Assembly: GCF_900177535.1 (NCBI RefSeq)
Contig: NZ_FXAJ01000001.1
Location: 744,001 to 808,000, forward strand
From: Priestia filamentosa
Lineage (GTDB): Bacteria > Bacillota > Bacilli > Bacillales > Bacillaceae_H
Direction of reading: 5' to 3'
Length of the DNA stretch: 64,000 bases
Below the pieces are notes generated by a model. It ran no database searches. It worked only from the letters and a program-made list of their open reading frames with translations, and had not been told where the DNA came from. Positions within the stretch are counted from its first letter, which is position 1. The number at the start of each line of letters is the position of its first letter. Below are positions 9,954-19,898 of this stretch, one piece after another. The position numbers and the translations under genes were made by a program.

Positions 9954-12074
9954 ATGGAACAAGAAAAACGCGAGTTTTCGATCGAATTAGCAGGCCGAAA
10001 ATTGACTGTTGAAGTTGGTCAGCTTGCAAAGCAAGCAAACGGAGCTGCTTTAGTTCGTTATGGAGATACAGTAATACTAAGTACAGCAACAGCGTCTAAA
10101 GAACCGAAAGACGTTGATTTCTTCCCATTAACAGTAAACTATGAAGAGCGTTTATACGCAGTAGGGAAGATTCCAGGAGGATTTATTAAGCGTGAAGGTC
10201 GTCCAAGTGAAAAAGCGATTTTAACAAGTCGTCTTATCGACCGACCAATTCGTCCGCTTTTTGCTGATGGTTTCCGTAATGAAGTACAAGTTATTAGCAT
10301 TGTTATGAGCGTTGAGCAAAATTGCTCATCAGAAGTTGCGGCAATGTTTGGTTCATCTCTTTCTTTATCTGTTTCAGACATTCCGTTTGAAGGACCAATT
10401 GCTGGTGTTATTGTTGGTCGTATTGACGGAGAGTTTGTTCTAAACCCAACAGTTGAAGAGTTAGAGAAAAGTGATATTGAATTAACTGTTGCGGGAACAA
10501 AGGATGCTATTAACATGGTAGAAGCAGGAGCTAATGAAGTGCCTGAAGAAATCATGCTTGAAGCCATTATGTTTGGACATGAGCATATTAAGACATTAGT
10601 TGCATTCCAAGAAGAAATCGTTGCAGCAGTTGGAAAAGAGAAAATGGAAGTAAAGCTTCATACACTAGATGAAGAACTTCAAGAGGAAGTGCGCGAGCTT
10701 GCTGAAGCAGACTTGATTCCAGCAATTCAAGTTCAAGAAAAGCATGCGCGTGAAGAAGCAATTACAGCAGTGAAAAACAGCGTAGTTGAGAAGTTTGAAG
10801 AAAAAGAAGCGGATGAAAGCACCATTTCACAAGTAAAAGAAATTTTAAGCAAAATGGTGAAAACAGAAGTGCGCCGCCTTATTACAGAAGAAAAAGTGCG
10901 CCCGGATGGTCGTAACGTAGACGAAATTCGTCCACTTTCTTCTGAGGTTAGCAAGCTTCCTCGTACGCATGGTTCAGGGCTGTTTACGCGTGGACAAACG
11001 CAAGCATTAAGCATTTGTACGTTAGGAGCACTTGGTGATGTGCAAATTTTAGATGGTCTTGGAATTGAAGAATCTAAGCGCTTTATGCATCATTATAATT
11101 TCCCTTCGTTCAGCGTTGGTGAAACACGTCCAATTCGTGGACCTGGTCGTCGAGAAATTGGTCACGGAGCTCTTGGAGAGCGTGCGTTAGAGCCTGTTAT
11201 TCCATCTGAAAAAGACTTCCCATATACGATTCGTCTTGTTTCTGAAGTATTGGAATCAAATGGTTCAACATCACAAGCAAGTATTTGTGCAAGTACGCTT
11301 GCAATGATGGATGCTGGTGTGCCAATCAAAGCCCCTGTAGCTGGGATTGCAATGGGACTTATCAAGTCTGGCGAGCACTATTCTGTATTAACAGACATTC
11401 AAGGAATGGAAGACCATTTAGGAGATATGGACTTTAAAGTAGCTGGAACAGCTAAAGGTGTTACAGCACTTCAAATGGACATTAAAATCGAAGGTTTATC
11501 TCGTGAAATTTTAGAAGAAGCATTAGAGCAAGCAAAACGCGGCCGCATGCAAATTCTAGAACATATGCTAAGCACGATTGAGGACCCACGTCAAAATCTA
11601 TCTAGATATGCACCGAAAATCTTAACAATGACAATTAACCCTGATAAGATCCGCGACGTTATTGGACCAAGCGGTAAACAAATCAATAAAATCATTGAAG
11701 AAACAGGCGTTAAAATTGATATTGAGCAAGACGGTACAATCTTTATTTCTTCTACAGAGGAAGATATGAACAAAAATGCAAAGAAAATTATCGAAGACCT
11801 TGTGCGTGAAGTTGAAAAAGGCCAAACGTATTTAGGAAAAGTAAAACGCATCGAGAAATTTGGAGCATTTGTTGAGCTATTCCCTGGGAAAGACGGTCTT
11901 GTGCACATTTCTGAAATCGCGGAAGAGCGTATCGGAAAAGTGGAAGACGTCCTAGCAATTGGCGATGAAATTCTAGTTCGTGTTATTGAAATTGATAAAC
12001 AAGGACGCGTTAACTTATCACGTAAAGTGATCCTTCGTGAAGAAAAAGAGAAGGAAAAAGAAGCGCAGTCTTAA
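9954..12074 (+). CDS. pnp: Polyribonucleotide nucleotidyltransferase (PNPase)
   Basis: Phosphorolytic 3'-to-5' exoribonuclease and major mRNA decay enzyme, 706 residues. Two RNase PH-type domains are visible (the first with [20 protein letters not shown], the second with [16 protein letters not shown] and ATGSGS-equivalent [14 protein letters not shown]), then a KH domain with [16 protein letters not shown] near residue 565 and an S1 domain with [20 protein letters not shown] near residue 640. The tail after the S1 domain is short and charged. The ATG follows AGAGGAG. A single-gene unit ended by a strong terminator. Confidence 0.98.
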   Translation: MEQEKREFSIELAGRKLTVEVGQLAKQANGAALVRYGDTVILSTATASKEPKDVDFFPLTVNYEERLYAVGKIPGGFIKREGRPSEKAILTSRLIDRPIRPLFADGFRNEVQVISIVMSVEQNCSSEVAAMFGSSLSLSVSDIPFEGPIAGVIVGRIDGEFVLNPTVEELEKSDIELTVAGTKDAINMVEAGANEVPEEIMLEAIMFGHEHIKTLVAFQEEIVAAVGKEKMEVKLHTLDEELQEEVRELAEADLIPAIQVQEKHAREEAITAVKNSVVEKFEEKEADESTISQVKEILSKMVKTEVRRLITEEKVRPDGRNVDEIRPLSSEVSKLPRTHGSGLFTRGQTQALSICTLGALGDVQILDGLGIEESKRFMHHYNFPSFSVGETRPIRGPGRREIGHGALGERALEPVIPSEKDFPYTIRLVSEVLESNGSTSQASICASTLAMMDAGVPIKAPVAGIAMGLIKSGEHYSVLTDIQGMEDHLGDMDFKVAGTAKGVTALQMDIKIEGLSREILEEALEQAKRGRMQILEHMLSTIEDPRQNLSRYAPKILTMTINPDKIRDVIGPSGKQINKIIEETGVKIDIEQDGTIFISSTEEDMNKNAKKIIEDLVREVEKGQTYLGKVKRIEKFGAFVELFPGKDGLVHISEIAEERIGKVEDVLAIGDEILVRVIEIDKQGRVNLSRKVILREEKEKEKEAQS

Positions 12075-12106
12075 TAAAGATTGAAAGCTGAAGAATGCAA
12101 AAGAAC

Positions 12107-12132
12107 AAGCTGGGAGAACCCAGCTTCTTTTT
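12107..12132 (+). terminator. Terminator after pnp
   Basis: Perfect 8-bp stem AAGCTGGG / CCCAGCTT with AGAA loop, followed by CTTTTT. Confidence 0.85.
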
Positions 12133-12203
12133 ATGAAATGATAAGTGGTGTTAGTTCTACCTTGTCCTTCTTTTACATAATTTTGTGAAGAGGGGGGAAG
12201 ATA

Positions 12204-13193
12204 ATGAAAAAGCAATTGCTTCGTTTTATGCCATTTATTGTTTTTTGTATTCTTTTAGCTATTACATACAATACAACACATTATACAGTTTATATGCCAA
12301 GGGAAATTCATTTTGCAGGGGCTGTAAAAGATGCGCTCTATGAAGAGATTGAGGAGAAAGCAGAAAAGTATGAACGAGCTCCACAGGATGCTAAAATTGA
12401 TCCTGTATGGAAGCTGACACCTGGATATAATGGTTTAGAGGTTGATGTTGATGCTTCTTACCGAAATATGAAGAAAAAAGGTGAGTTTGACGAAAACAAG
12501 CTCATCTATAAGCAAAATGCGCCGAAAGTCCATTTGGAAGACCTTGGGGCTTATCCCATTTATAGAGGGCACCCTGATAAACCAACTGTTGCTTTCGCGG
12601 TGAATGTAGCATGGGGGAATGAATATATTCCAACAATGTTAGAAGTATTAAAAAAGCATCGGGTCAAAGCAACTTTTTTCCTTGAAGGACGCTGGGCAAA
12701 GGAAAATACGGAGATGGCTAAAATGATTGTTGATGCAGGGCAAGAGATTGGAAATCATTCCTATTCACATCCAGACATGAAAACTTTAAGCAATGAACGA
12801 ATCAAGGAAGAATTGACGAAAACAAACGATGTGATAGAATCGGTAACAGACCGTGAAGTGAAACTTTTTGCTCCACCGAGCGGAAGCTATCGCGATGATG
12901 TGGTAAAAATTGCTCATGATCTTGATATGCATACAATTATGTGGAGCGTTGATACAATTGATTGGCAAAAACCAAGTGAGGACGTTCTTGTTTCTCGGGT
13001 GATGGAAAAAGTTCATCCTGGTGCTATCGTGTTAATGCATCCCACAAAATCAACGGCTTCATCTCTTGATCGCCTCATACGCGAAGTGAAGGAAAAAGGG
13101 TATGACGTTAGAGATGTTTCAACACTCCTTAATGAAGAAAGACCAATTAAAACAGAGCAGCTACAAAATAAAAAAATGAAGAATGAGCACTAG
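12204..13193 (+). CDS. ylxY: YlxY, NodB-domain polysaccharide deacetylase-like protein
   Basis: 329 residues: a single N-terminal membrane anchor/signal (LLRFMPFIVFCILLAI), a spacer of about 110 residues, then a NodB-homology domain. Motif 2 (HSYSHPD), motif 3 (PPSGSYRDD), motif 4 (SVDTIDW) and motif 5 (IVLMHPT) are recognisable. Motif 1, normally TFDDG with the catalytic-base and metal-binding aspartates, reads VNVAWG here, so neither aspartate is present. The protein may therefore bind glycan without normal deacetylation, or use an altered site. It sits in the conserved pnp-ylxY-mlpA order. The stop is 14 bp before the mlpA start. Confidence 0.9.
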   Translation: MKKQLLRFMPFIVFCILLAITYNTTHYTVYMPREIHFAGAVKDALYEEIEEKAEKYERAPQDAKIDPVWKLTPGYNGLEVDVDASYRNMKKKGEFDENKLIYKQNAPKVHLEDLGAYPIYRGHPDKPTVAFAVNVAWGNEYIPTMLEVLKKHRVKATFFLEGRWAKENTEMAKMIVDAGQEIGNHSYSHPDMKTLSNERIKEELTKTNDVIESVTDREVKLFAPPSGSYRDDVVKIAHDLDMHTIMWSVDTIDWQKPSEDVLVSRVMEKVHPGAIVLMHPTKSTASSLDRLIREVKEKGYDVRDVSTLLNEERPIKTEQLQNKKMKNEH

Positions 13194-13206
13194 AGGAGGT
13201 CATGTT

Positions 13207-14445
13207 TTGGTTGTTAAACATACGTGTAAAAATGGACTAAGAATTGTATTAGAAAATATCCCAACGGTGCGTTCCGTTGCGCTTGGTATTTGGATTGGAA
13301 CGGGATCACGTAATGAAACGAAGGAGCTTAACGGCGTTTCTCACTTTTTAGAACACATGTTTTTTAAAGGAACAAAAACGAGAAGCGCGCGTGAAATCGC
13401 GGAAAGCTTTGATCGTATTGGCGGGCAAGTGAACGCATTTACGTCAAAAGAGTATACGTGCTTTTATGCAAAAGTTCTTGATGATCATGCAGATAAAGCT
13501 CTTGATGTTTTAGCAGATATGTTCTTTAATTCTGTGTTCGATGAAGAAGAACTAAAGCGCGAGAAAAATGTTGTGCTTGAAGAAATTAAAATGTATGAAG
13601 ATACACCTGATGACATTGTTCATGATTTATTAGGTAAAGCATCTTACGGAAATCATGCGCTCGGTTATCCGATTCTTGGAGAAGAAGAGATGTTGAACAC
13701 GTTTACAGGAGATACACTTCGCAACTATATGAAAGAAACGTATATTCCTGAAAATGTGGTTGTCTCTGTTGCAGGAAATGTTGATGAGAGTTTCATTAAG
13801 AAAATTGAAGAATACTTTGGGACGTTCGAAGGTGGAAAAGATGAAATTTCTTACAAAGCACCAGAATTTCATGGGGAGCGTATCCTTCGTCAAAAAGACA
13901 CAGAGCAAGTTCACCTTTGCCTAGGATACAACGGATTGCCGATTGGACATCGCGATACATACAATTTAATTGTCTTAAACAATGTACTAGGCGGTAGTAT
14001 GAGCAGTCGTTTATTCCAGGAAGTTCGTGAAAAGCGCGGTCTTGCGTATTCTATTTTCTCTTATCATTCTTCGTTCCGTGATAGCGGTCTTTTAACAATC
14101 TATGGCGGTACAGGCGGCCATCAGCTTGATGTTCTTTATGAAACAATTCAAGATACGTTAAATGATATAAAAGAAAACGGCATTACAGATAAAGAGCTAG
14201 AAAACAGCAAAGAGCAATTAAAAGGAAACCTAATGCTAAGCTTAGAAAGCACAAACAGTCGTATGAGTCGTAATGGTAAGAACGAGCTTATGCTCCGCAA
14301 ACATCGCTCATTAGACGATATTATTCAGGCAGTAGATGAAGTGAATCATAAAAAAGTCCTTCAGCTTGCTGGGGATATCTTTGGCGGCACAACATCTCTT
14401 TCTTTAATTGGACCAAAAGGTGAGCTTCCAAAAGCACTTCAGTAA
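13207..14445 (+). CDS. mlpA: M16 zinc protease MlpA (YmxG)
   Basis: Processing-peptidase-like M16 family enzyme, 412 residues. The inverted zinc motif HFLEH is at residues 46-50, followed by RIGGQVNAFTSKEYTC and the conserved downstream glutamate region KNVVLEEIKMYEDTPDD; the second M16 domain has the GGSMSSRLFQEVREKRGLAY block. The TTG at 13207 is chosen: GAGGAGGT is 6 nt upstream and VVKHTCKNGLRIVLEN aligns with the B. subtilis start (MIKKYTCKNG as recalled). An ATG at 13202 is in a different frame. Confidence 0.93.
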   Translation: MVVKHTCKNGLRIVLENIPTVRSVALGIWIGTGSRNETKELNGVSHFLEHMFFKGTKTRSAREIAESFDRIGGQVNAFTSKEYTCFYAKVLDDHADKALDVLADMFFNSVFDEEELKREKNVVLEEIKMYEDTPDDIVHDLLGKASYGNHALGYPILGEEEMLNTFTGDTLRNYMKETYIPENVVVSVAGNVDESFIKKIEEYFGTFEGGKDEISYKAPEFHGERILRQKDTEQVHLCLGYNGLPIGHRDTYNLIVLNNVLGGSMSSRLFQEVREKRGLAYSIFSYHSSFRDSGLLTIYGGTGGHQLDVLYETIQDTLNDIKENGITDKELENSKEQLKGNLMLSLESTNSRMSRNGKNELMLRKHRSLDDIIQAVDEVNHKKVLQLAGDIFGGTTSLSLIGPKGELPKALQ

Positions 14446-14514
14446 ATTAATAAGCATGTTTCGTGTTGTCTCTTCTTATATATAGAATAAAGAAGAGAAA
14501 AGAGGAGAATGCGT

Positions 14515-14781
14515 GTGAGATTAAGTGAACTGAGTGGAAAAGAAATTGTTGATATGAAGAAAGCGGAACGCCTAGGTCTGCTTGGACAAACAGACCTAGA
14601 GATTGACGAAGAAACAGGCGAAATTAAAGCCTTACTCATTTCAACTGGAAAGTGGTTTAGTTTAAAAAGACAAAATTACGAAACTCGCGTGCCGTGGAGT
14701 CATATCGAAAAAATCGGTACAGATATGATTATGGTTGATATTGATACAATTCATGGGCAAAAGCATCCTACTGAAAAGTAG
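14515..14781 (+). CDS. ymxH: YlmC/YmxH family sporulation-associated protein (PRC-barrel)
   Basis: 88-residue PRC-barrel-like protein of the YlmC/YmxH family, starting RLSELSGKEIVDMKKAERLG. The GTG at 14515 is preferred because it sits 7 nt from AGAGGAG, whereas the ATG at 14509 is only 1 nt away. The family is linked to sporulation in Bacillus and Clostridia, but its function is unknown. The stop codon lies within the 3' arm of the terminator stem. Confidence 0.88.
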   Translation: MRLSELSGKEIVDMKKAERLGLLGQTDLEIDEETGEIKALLISTGKWFSLKRQNYETRVPWSHIEKIGTDMIMVDIDTIHGQKHPTEK

Positions 14782-14794
14782 GATGCTTTTTTTT
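14759..14794 (+). terminator. Terminator overlapping ymxH stop
   Basis: Stem AAGCATCCTAC / GTAGGATGCTT (11 bp, extended by A-T pairs), 6-nt loop, then a run of eight T. The ymxH stop TAG is part of the descending arm. Confidence 0.92.
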
Positions 14795-14801
14795 ATGATT
14801 C

Positions 14802-14829
14802 ACCTCTTTCATACCTCTAACATAAACTG
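14802..14829 (+). promoter_or_regulatory. Candidate sigma-K promoter for dpaA-dpaB
   Basis: AC at 14802-14803, 17-bp spacer, CATA at 14821-14824 followed by AAC and TG. This resembles the sigma-K pattern AC-N16/17-CATAnnnTA with one deviation at the last position. The spoVF (dpa) operon of B. subtilis is known to be mother-cell, sigma-K controlled. Confidence 0.5.
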
Positions 14830-14894
14830 TTTAAGAGATAAGAGGAAGCTGCTCTAGTGAGCGGGGACTATTGTTTAAAGAAGGTGAATGAGGG

Positions 14895-15797
14895 ATGTTA
14901 ACAGATGTACATGTAGCGGTCATTGGTGGTGATGCAAGGCAGCTTGAGGTCATCCGTAAGCTAATTGAGTTTGATGCAAAAGTATCGCTCGTTGGTTTTG
15001 ATCAGCTTGACCACGGCTTTACAGGTGCAACGAAATATCAGCTTCATGAAGTAGCGTTTGAAGACGTTGATGCAATTGTTTTACCTGTTCCAGGCACAAA
15101 TCTGGAAGGGCAAGTTGAAACAATTTTCTCAAATGAGAAAGTTATTTTAACAGAGGATATCTTAAAAGAAACAAAAGAACACTGTAAGCTCTATTCAGGG
15201 ATTAGTAATGATTATTTGAACGCGATTACAAAAAGTGCAGGCAGAGAGCTTGTTCAGCTTTTTGAACGTGATGATATTGCGATTTATAACTCTATTCCTA
15301 CTGTTGAAGGAGCTATTATGCTTGTTATCCAACATACGGATTTCACCATTCATAATTCCAATGTTGCTGTTTTGGGGCTTGGGCGTGTAGGGATGAGTGT
15401 TGCGAGATCTTTTGGTGTTTTAGGAGCAAAAGTAAAAGTTGGGGCAAGGCGCTCTGAGCATTTAGCACGCGTATCTGAAATGGGGCTCACTCCTTTTCAC
15501 CTTTCAAATCTTGAAACTGAGATGAGCAATGTGGATATTTGCATCAACACGATTCCTTATCCTGTTTTAACAGCGGGAGCAATTTCAAAAATGCCTTCAC
15601 ATAGCCTTATTATTGACTTGGCTTCCAAACCAGGTGGAACAGATTTTCGCTATGCAGAGAAGCGCGGCATCAAAGCGATGCTCACTCCAGGACTTCCGGG
15701 GATAGTTGCTCCAAAAACCGCCGGTAAGATTGTTGCTAATGTTCTTTCACAGCTTCTAATGGAAGATGCACAAAAGAGAGGAGAGAGCACATCATGA
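14895..15797 (+). CDS. dpaA: Dipicolinate synthase subunit A
   Basis: Rossmann-fold subunit (SpoVFA) of dipicolinate synthase, which makes the spore-core metabolite dipicolinic acid from the lysine-pathway intermediate dihydrodipicolinate in the mother cell. 300 residues. The N-terminal family block (AVIGGDARQLEVIRKL) and the nucleotide-binding GLGRVGMSVARSFGVLGAKV near residue 158 are seen. AAGGTGA lies 7 nt upstream of the ATG. Its stop overlaps the dpaB start (ATGA), and asd-dapG-dapA follow, placing product and precursor synthesis together. Confidence 0.97.
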   Translation: MLTDVHVAVIGGDARQLEVIRKLIEFDAKVSLVGFDQLDHGFTGATKYQLHEVAFEDVDAIVLPVPGTNLEGQVETIFSNEKVILTEDILKETKEHCKLYSGISNDYLNAITKSAGRELVQLFERDDIAIYNSIPTVEGAIMLVIQHTDFTIHNSNVAVLGLGRVGMSVARSFGVLGAKVKVGARRSEHLARVSEMGLTPFHLSNLETEMSNVDICINTIPYPVLTAGAISKMPSHSLIIDLASKPGGTDFRYAEKRGIKAMLTPGLPGIVAPKTAGKIVANVLSQLLMEDAQKRGESTS

Positions 15798-16390
15798 CAT
15801 TAAAAGGAAAGAAAATCGGATTTGGTTTAACAGGATCACACTGTACGTACGAAGCAGTTATGCCCCAAATTGAGAAGCTTGTAGAACTAGGAGCTGAAGT
15901 TCTCCCTGTTGTTTCTCATACTGTGGAGCATACAACAACCCGATTTGGAAAAGGCGAAGATTGGGTGAAGCGCATCGAAGAGATTACAGGGAATAAAGCA
16001 ATCAACTCAATTGTTGGAGCAGAGCCGTTAGGGCCAAAAATTCCGCTGGATTGTATGGTAGTAGCTCCAATTACAGGTAACACAATGAGCAAGCTTGCAA
16101 ATGCAATGACAGATTCCCCTGTTCTAATGGCTGCAAAAGCAACGATGAGAAACAACGGGCCTGTTGTGCTTGGGATTTCTACAAACGATGCTCTTGGATT
16201 AAATGGGGTCAACTTAATGAGGCTTATGGCGAGCCGCAATCTTTATTTCATCCCCTTTGGGCAAGATGATCCTGAAAAGAAACCAAACTCAATGGTAGCA
16301 CGTATGAGTCTTCTTACAGAAACAGTTATGCTAGCGATTGAAGGACGTCAGCTTCAACCTGTTATTGTTGAAAGATTCAGAGACGAGTAA
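15794..16390 (+). CDS. dpaB: Dipicolinate synthase subunit B
   Basis: Flavoprotein-family subunit (SpoVFB) of dipicolinate synthase, 198 residues, starting LKGKKIGFGLTGSHCTYE, with the later blocks VVAPITGNTMSKLANAMTD and NNGPVVLGISTNDALGLNG typical of the family. It overlaps dpaA by four bases, so the two subunits are probably translationally coupled. Confidence 0.97.
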   Translation: MTLKGKKIGFGLTGSHCTYEAVMPQIEKLVELGAEVLPVVSHTVEHTTTRFGKGEDWVKRIEEITGNKAINSIVGAEPLGPKIPLDCMVVAPITGNTMSKLANAMTDSPVLMAAKATMRNNGPVVLGISTNDALGLNGVNLMRLMASRNLYFIPFGQDDPEKKPNSMVARMSLLTETVMLAIEGRQLQPVIVERFRDE

Positions 16391-16398
16391 ATCTCATC

Positions 16399-16445
16399 GG
16401 GTGCCTATACGAAATAAAAGTATAGGGGCCCTATTGCTTGTTTTT
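16399..16445 (+). terminator. Terminator-like hairpin after dpaB
   Basis: CCTATAC / GTATAGG stem (7 bp) with a 9-nt loop, extended by GGG/CCC across a 2x2 internal loop; the following T tract is broken (TATTGCTTGTTTTTG). Probably a partial terminator separating the sporulation genes from asd-dapG-dapA. Confidence 0.55.
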
Positions 16446-16576
16446 GAAATTATGAGAAAAATTCCTTTATCCTTTCATAGCATAGTATGATAAGATAGTA
16501 CAATAAAATAGTTAAACCATCAGTATTTTCTAATAAACAGAAATAGCAGTAGAAGAATGGTTGGAGGGAGATTATC

Positions 16577-17620
16577 ATGGCAAGAAATTTACAAGTAGCA
16601 GTTGTAGGAGCAACAGGAGCTGTTGGACAGCAAATGATCAAAACATTAGAGGAGCGCAATTTTCCAATTGAGACATTAACGCTTCTTTCTTCAGCACGAT
16701 CTGCTGGAAAAAAAGTAACGTTCAAAGGTGAAGAGCTGACAGTTCAAGAAGCAACACCAGATAGCTTCAAAGGTATTGATATTGCCCTATTTAGCGCAGG
16801 TGGAAGCGTCTCACAAGAGTTAGCGCCTCACGCTGTAAAACATGGAGCAATTGTCGTTGATAATACAAGTGCGTTTCGCATGGACGAAAACGTGCCTTTA
16901 GTTGTGCCTGAAGTGAATGAGGAAGACTTAAAAGAACATAACGGAATTATTGCGAATCCGAACTGTTCAACAATTCAAATGCTTGTTGCACTAGAACCAA
17001 TTCGTGAAAAATACGGTTTAAATAAAGTTATTGTTTCAACATACCAAGCTGTTTCAGGTGCTGGAGCTGCTGCTGTTGATGAGCTTCACGAGCAAACAAA
17101 AGCTATTTTAGAAGGAAAAGAGTTTACACCGTCTGTATTACCGGTAAAAAGCGATAAAAAACATTATCAAATTGCTTTTAATGCAGTGCCACAAATTGAT
17201 AAATTCCAAGACAACGGCTTTACGTTTGAGGAAATGAAAATGATTAACGAAACAAAGAAAATTATGCATATGAAAGATCTATCTGTAGCAGCTACTTGCG
17301 TACGTTTGCCAGTTGCAACAGGTCATGCTGAATCTGTATATATTGAAATTGACAATAGCGATGTAACAGTCTCAGACTTAAAAGCTCTTTTACAGGATGC
17401 ACCAGGCGTTACGCTTCAAGATGATCCTGCAAATCAAGTATACCCAATGCCTGCTGATTGCGTTGGCAAGAATGACGTCTTCGTTGGACGTATCCGCCAA
17501 GATTTGGATGAAGCTCGCGGCTTCCATCTTTGGGTTGTTTCTGATAACTTGTTAAAAGGAGCGGCATGGAATTCTGTCCAAATCGCTGAATCTTTGATAA
17601 AATTGAACCTTGTTAAATAA
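16577..17620 (+). CDS. asd: Aspartate-semialdehyde dehydrogenase
   Basis: Reduces aspartyl phosphate to aspartate semialdehyde, the branch-point step for lysine, methionine, threonine and diaminopimelate. 347 residues. NADP-binding [10 protein letters not shown] is at residues 11-20 and the catalytic cysteine is Cys130 in NPNCSTIQM; the C-terminal [14 protein letters not shown] contains the substrate-binding histidine. GGAGGGAG precedes the ATG. It lies between dpaB and dapG in the conserved Bacillus order. Confidence 0.97.
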   Translation: MARNLQVAVVGATGAVGQQMIKTLEERNFPIETLTLLSSARSAGKKVTFKGEELTVQEATPDSFKGIDIALFSAGGSVSQELAPHAVKHGAIVVDNTSAFRMDENVPLVVPEVNEEDLKEHNGIIANPNCSTIQMLVALEPIREKYGLNKVIVSTYQAVSGAGAAAVDELHEQTKAILEGKEFTPSVLPVKSDKKHYQIAFNAVPQIDKFQDNGFTFEEMKMINETKKIMHMKDLSVAATCVRLPVATGHAESVYIEIDNSDVTVSDLKALLQDAPGVTLQDDPANQVYPMPADCVGKNDVFVGRIRQDLDEARGFHLWVVSDNLLKGAAWNSVQIAESLIKLNLVK

Positions 17621-17652
17621 CAACAGGATTGTCAACGTTATGAGGTGTAAGA

Positions 17653-18903
17653 ATGAAAATTATTGTCCAAAAATTTGGGGGGACTTCTGTTCGCGATGCT
17701 AATGGAAGAGAGCGAGCAAGCTATCATATTCAGTCTGCATTAGAAGACGGATATAAAGTAGTTGTCGTTGTGTCCGCAATGGGGCGCAAAGGTGAACCAT
17801 ATGCAACAGACACTCTTCTTTCGCTAATCGACAACAATAGACATGTAAGTAAGCGTGAAGTTGACTTACTTATGTCTTGTGGAGAGGTCATTTCCTCCAT
17901 CGTATTTTCAAATATGTTAAATGAAAAAGGCATTAAAGCTACGTCTCTAACAGGGGCACAGGCAGGCTTTTTAACAAATAGTGATTTTACGAATGCAAAA
18001 ATTATCGAAATGAAGTGCGACCGCTTAAAAGAAGAGCTTAAAGATCATGATGTTGTCGTTGTGACAGGCTTCCAAGGTGCTGATGAAAAAGGTGATACAA
18101 CAACGCTTGGGCGTGGGGGTAGTGATACGTCTGCGTCTGCCCTTGGTGCTGCCATCGATGCAGAATTCGTCGATATTTTTACAGATGTGGAAGGAGTAAT
18201 GACGGCAGATCCACGTATTGTCGAAAATGCTCGTCCTCTTTCCATTGTGACGTATAACGAAATTTGTAATATGGCATATCAAGGAGCAAAAGTGATTCAT
18301 CCAAGAGCAGTTGAAATTGCAATGCAGGCAAAAGTTCCAATGCGAGTTCGTTCGACATATTTAGATTCAGAAGGAACGCTCGTTACGTCACACGGTGAGG
18401 CACACCAAAAAGGCAGCGATGTCAAAGAACGTCTTGTTACAGGAATTGCTCACGTGTCTGACGTTACCCAAATTAAAGTGCTAAGCAAAGAGGGCAACTA
18501 CAATCTTCAATCTGAAGTGTTTCGTGCAATGGCACAGGAGAGCATCAGCGTTGATTTTATTAACATTTCGCCACGCGGTGTTGCTTATACAGTGCCAGAC
18601 GAGATGACAGCTAAAGCTGTTTCTGTTCTCCAAACGCTTGGATATGATCCTTCAATTACGAAAAACTGCGCAAAAGTCTCAACGGTTGGCGCAGGGATCG
18701 CAGGCGTACCAGGTGTAACAGCTAAAATTGTTGCCGCTCTATCAGATAAAGGAATTCAAATTTTACAATCTGCTGACAGCCATACAACCATTTGGGTGTT
18801 AGTCAAGCAAGACGATTTAAAAGAAGCTGTAAATGCGCTTCATGAGGCATTTGAGCTTTCTAAATCAAATCCACAGGAAAGAAGTCAAGGAGTGAAACCA
18901 TGA
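17653..18903 (+). CDS. dapG: Aspartate kinase I (diaminopimelate-sensitive)
   Basis: Phosphorylates aspartate, the first step of the aspartate pathway. 416 residues: kinase domain starting VQKFGGTSVRDANGRERA, with GRGGSDTSASALGAAI and FTDVEGVMTADPRIV, then C-terminal ACT repeats (from about residue 265). Assigned to DapG from its position between asd and dapA, where B. subtilis has the diaminopimelate-inhibited isoenzyme. No lysine riboswitch is seen upstream. The last codons overlap the dapA start (ATGA). Confidence 0.95.
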   Translation: MKIIVQKFGGTSVRDANGRERASYHIQSALEDGYKVVVVVSAMGRKGEPYATDTLLSLIDNNRHVSKREVDLLMSCGEVISSIVFSNMLNEKGIKATSLTGAQAGFLTNSDFTNAKIIEMKCDRLKEELKDHDVVVVTGFQGADEKGDTTTLGRGGSDTSASALGAAIDAEFVDIFTDVEGVMTADPRIVENARPLSIVTYNEICNMAYQGAKVIHPRAVEIAMQAKVPMRVRSTYLDSEGTLVTSHGEAHQKGSDVKERLVTGIAHVSDVTQIKVLSKEGNYNLQSEVFRAMAQESISVDFINISPRGVAYTVPDEMTAKAVSVLQTLGYDPSITKNCAKVSTVGAGIAGVPGVTAKIVAALSDKGIQILQSADSHTTIWVLVKQDDLKEAVNALHEAFELSKSNPQERSQGVKP

Positions 18904-19775
18904 TTGAATTTGGTAAAGTGGTTACGGCCATGGTAACCCCGTTTGACAACAAAGGAAACGTTGATTTTCAAAAAACAACACAGCTTGTGAATCATCTTAT
19001 TGAGAATGGATCTGATGCACTCGTTGTAGCAGGAACAACAGGGGAATCACCAACTCTTTCAAAAGAAGAGAAAATTGCATTGTTCCGTCACGTTGTAAAA
19101 GTAGTAGACAAGCGAGTTCCAGTTATTGCGGGAACAGGAAGTAACAGTACACACGGTTCATTAGAACTAACAGAAAAAGCAGAAGAGGAAGGCGTAGATG
19201 GAATTATGCTTGTTGCGCCTTACTATAACAAGCCAAATGAAGAAGGTATGTATCAGCATTTTAAAACAATTGCTGAAAGTACAAAACTTCCGGTTATGCT
19301 TTATAATATCCCAGGCCGCTCTGTTATTAATATGAGCGTGCCACTTATTGTTAAGCTTGCGCAGCTTCCAAACATTGTAGCTGTTAAAGAAGCAAGCGGT
19401 GATCTTGATGCAATGACAGCAATCATTGCTAACACGCCGGACGATTTTAAACTTTACACAGGAGATGACGGCTTAACTTTACCAACGGTTTCTATTGGTG
19501 GAGATGGAGTTGTTTCCGTTGCTTCTCATATTATCGGCAGTGAAATGCAAGAAATGATTACGTCGCTTCAAGAAGGACATCCGCAAAAAGCGGCTCTTCT
19601 TCATCAGCGTCTGCTGCCTGTTATGAAAGCCCTTTTCATGGCACCAAACCCAACGGCAGTGAAAACAGCTCTTCAAGTTAAAGGTCTTGATGTAGGTGGC
19701 GTACGCTTACCACTTGTTCCTCTAACAGAGCAAGAGCGCGTGTTTTTAACAAAAACATTAGAAAGCATTGAATAG
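18900..19775 (+). CDS. dapA: 4-hydroxy-tetrahydrodipicolinate synthase
   Basis: Condenses pyruvate with aspartate semialdehyde; its product feeds both lysine/peptidoglycan and dipicolinate. 291 residues, a TIM barrel. The Schiff-base lysine is Lys163 in VAVKEASGD, with AGTTGESPTL and the YNIPGRS motif also present. It is the last gene of the asd-dapG-dapA unit and is closed by a perfect 15-bp terminator. Confidence 0.98.
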   Translation: MIEFGKVVTAMVTPFDNKGNVDFQKTTQLVNHLIENGSDALVVAGTTGESPTLSKEEKIALFRHVVKVVDKRVPVIAGTGSNSTHGSLELTEKAEEEGVDGIMLVAPYYNKPNEEGMYQHFKTIAESTKLPVMLYNIPGRSVINMSVPLIVKLAQLPNIVAVKEASGDLDAMTAIIANTPDDFKLYTGDDGLTLPTVSIGGDGVVSVASHIIGSEMQEMITSLQEGHPQKAALLHQRLLPVMKALFMAPNPTAVKTALQVKGLDVGGVRLPLVPLTEQERVFLTKTLESIE

Positions 19776-19776
19776 T

Positions 19777-19811
19777 AAAAAGCTCTACGCCTATAAGGCG
19801 TAGAGCTTTTT
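19777..19811 (+). terminator. Terminator after dapA
   Basis: Perfect 15-bp stem (AAAAAGCTCTACGCC and its complement) with a TATAA loop, ending in T residues. Confidence 0.93.
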
Positions 19812-19898
19812 GTTTGCTCATTTTTTGAGATGAAGAAGCATGATTTTAGAGGAAATGTTCATAATAACAGTATTACTGAGTGTGAAAGGAGTTTCATT

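Noticed and set aside
10139-10567. 142-codon minus-strand frame
   Set aside because: Antisense to the first RNase PH domain of pnp; no features of its own.
17621-17652. Lysine riboswitch before dapG
   Set aside because: The asd-dapG gap is only 32 bp; no room for an L-box.
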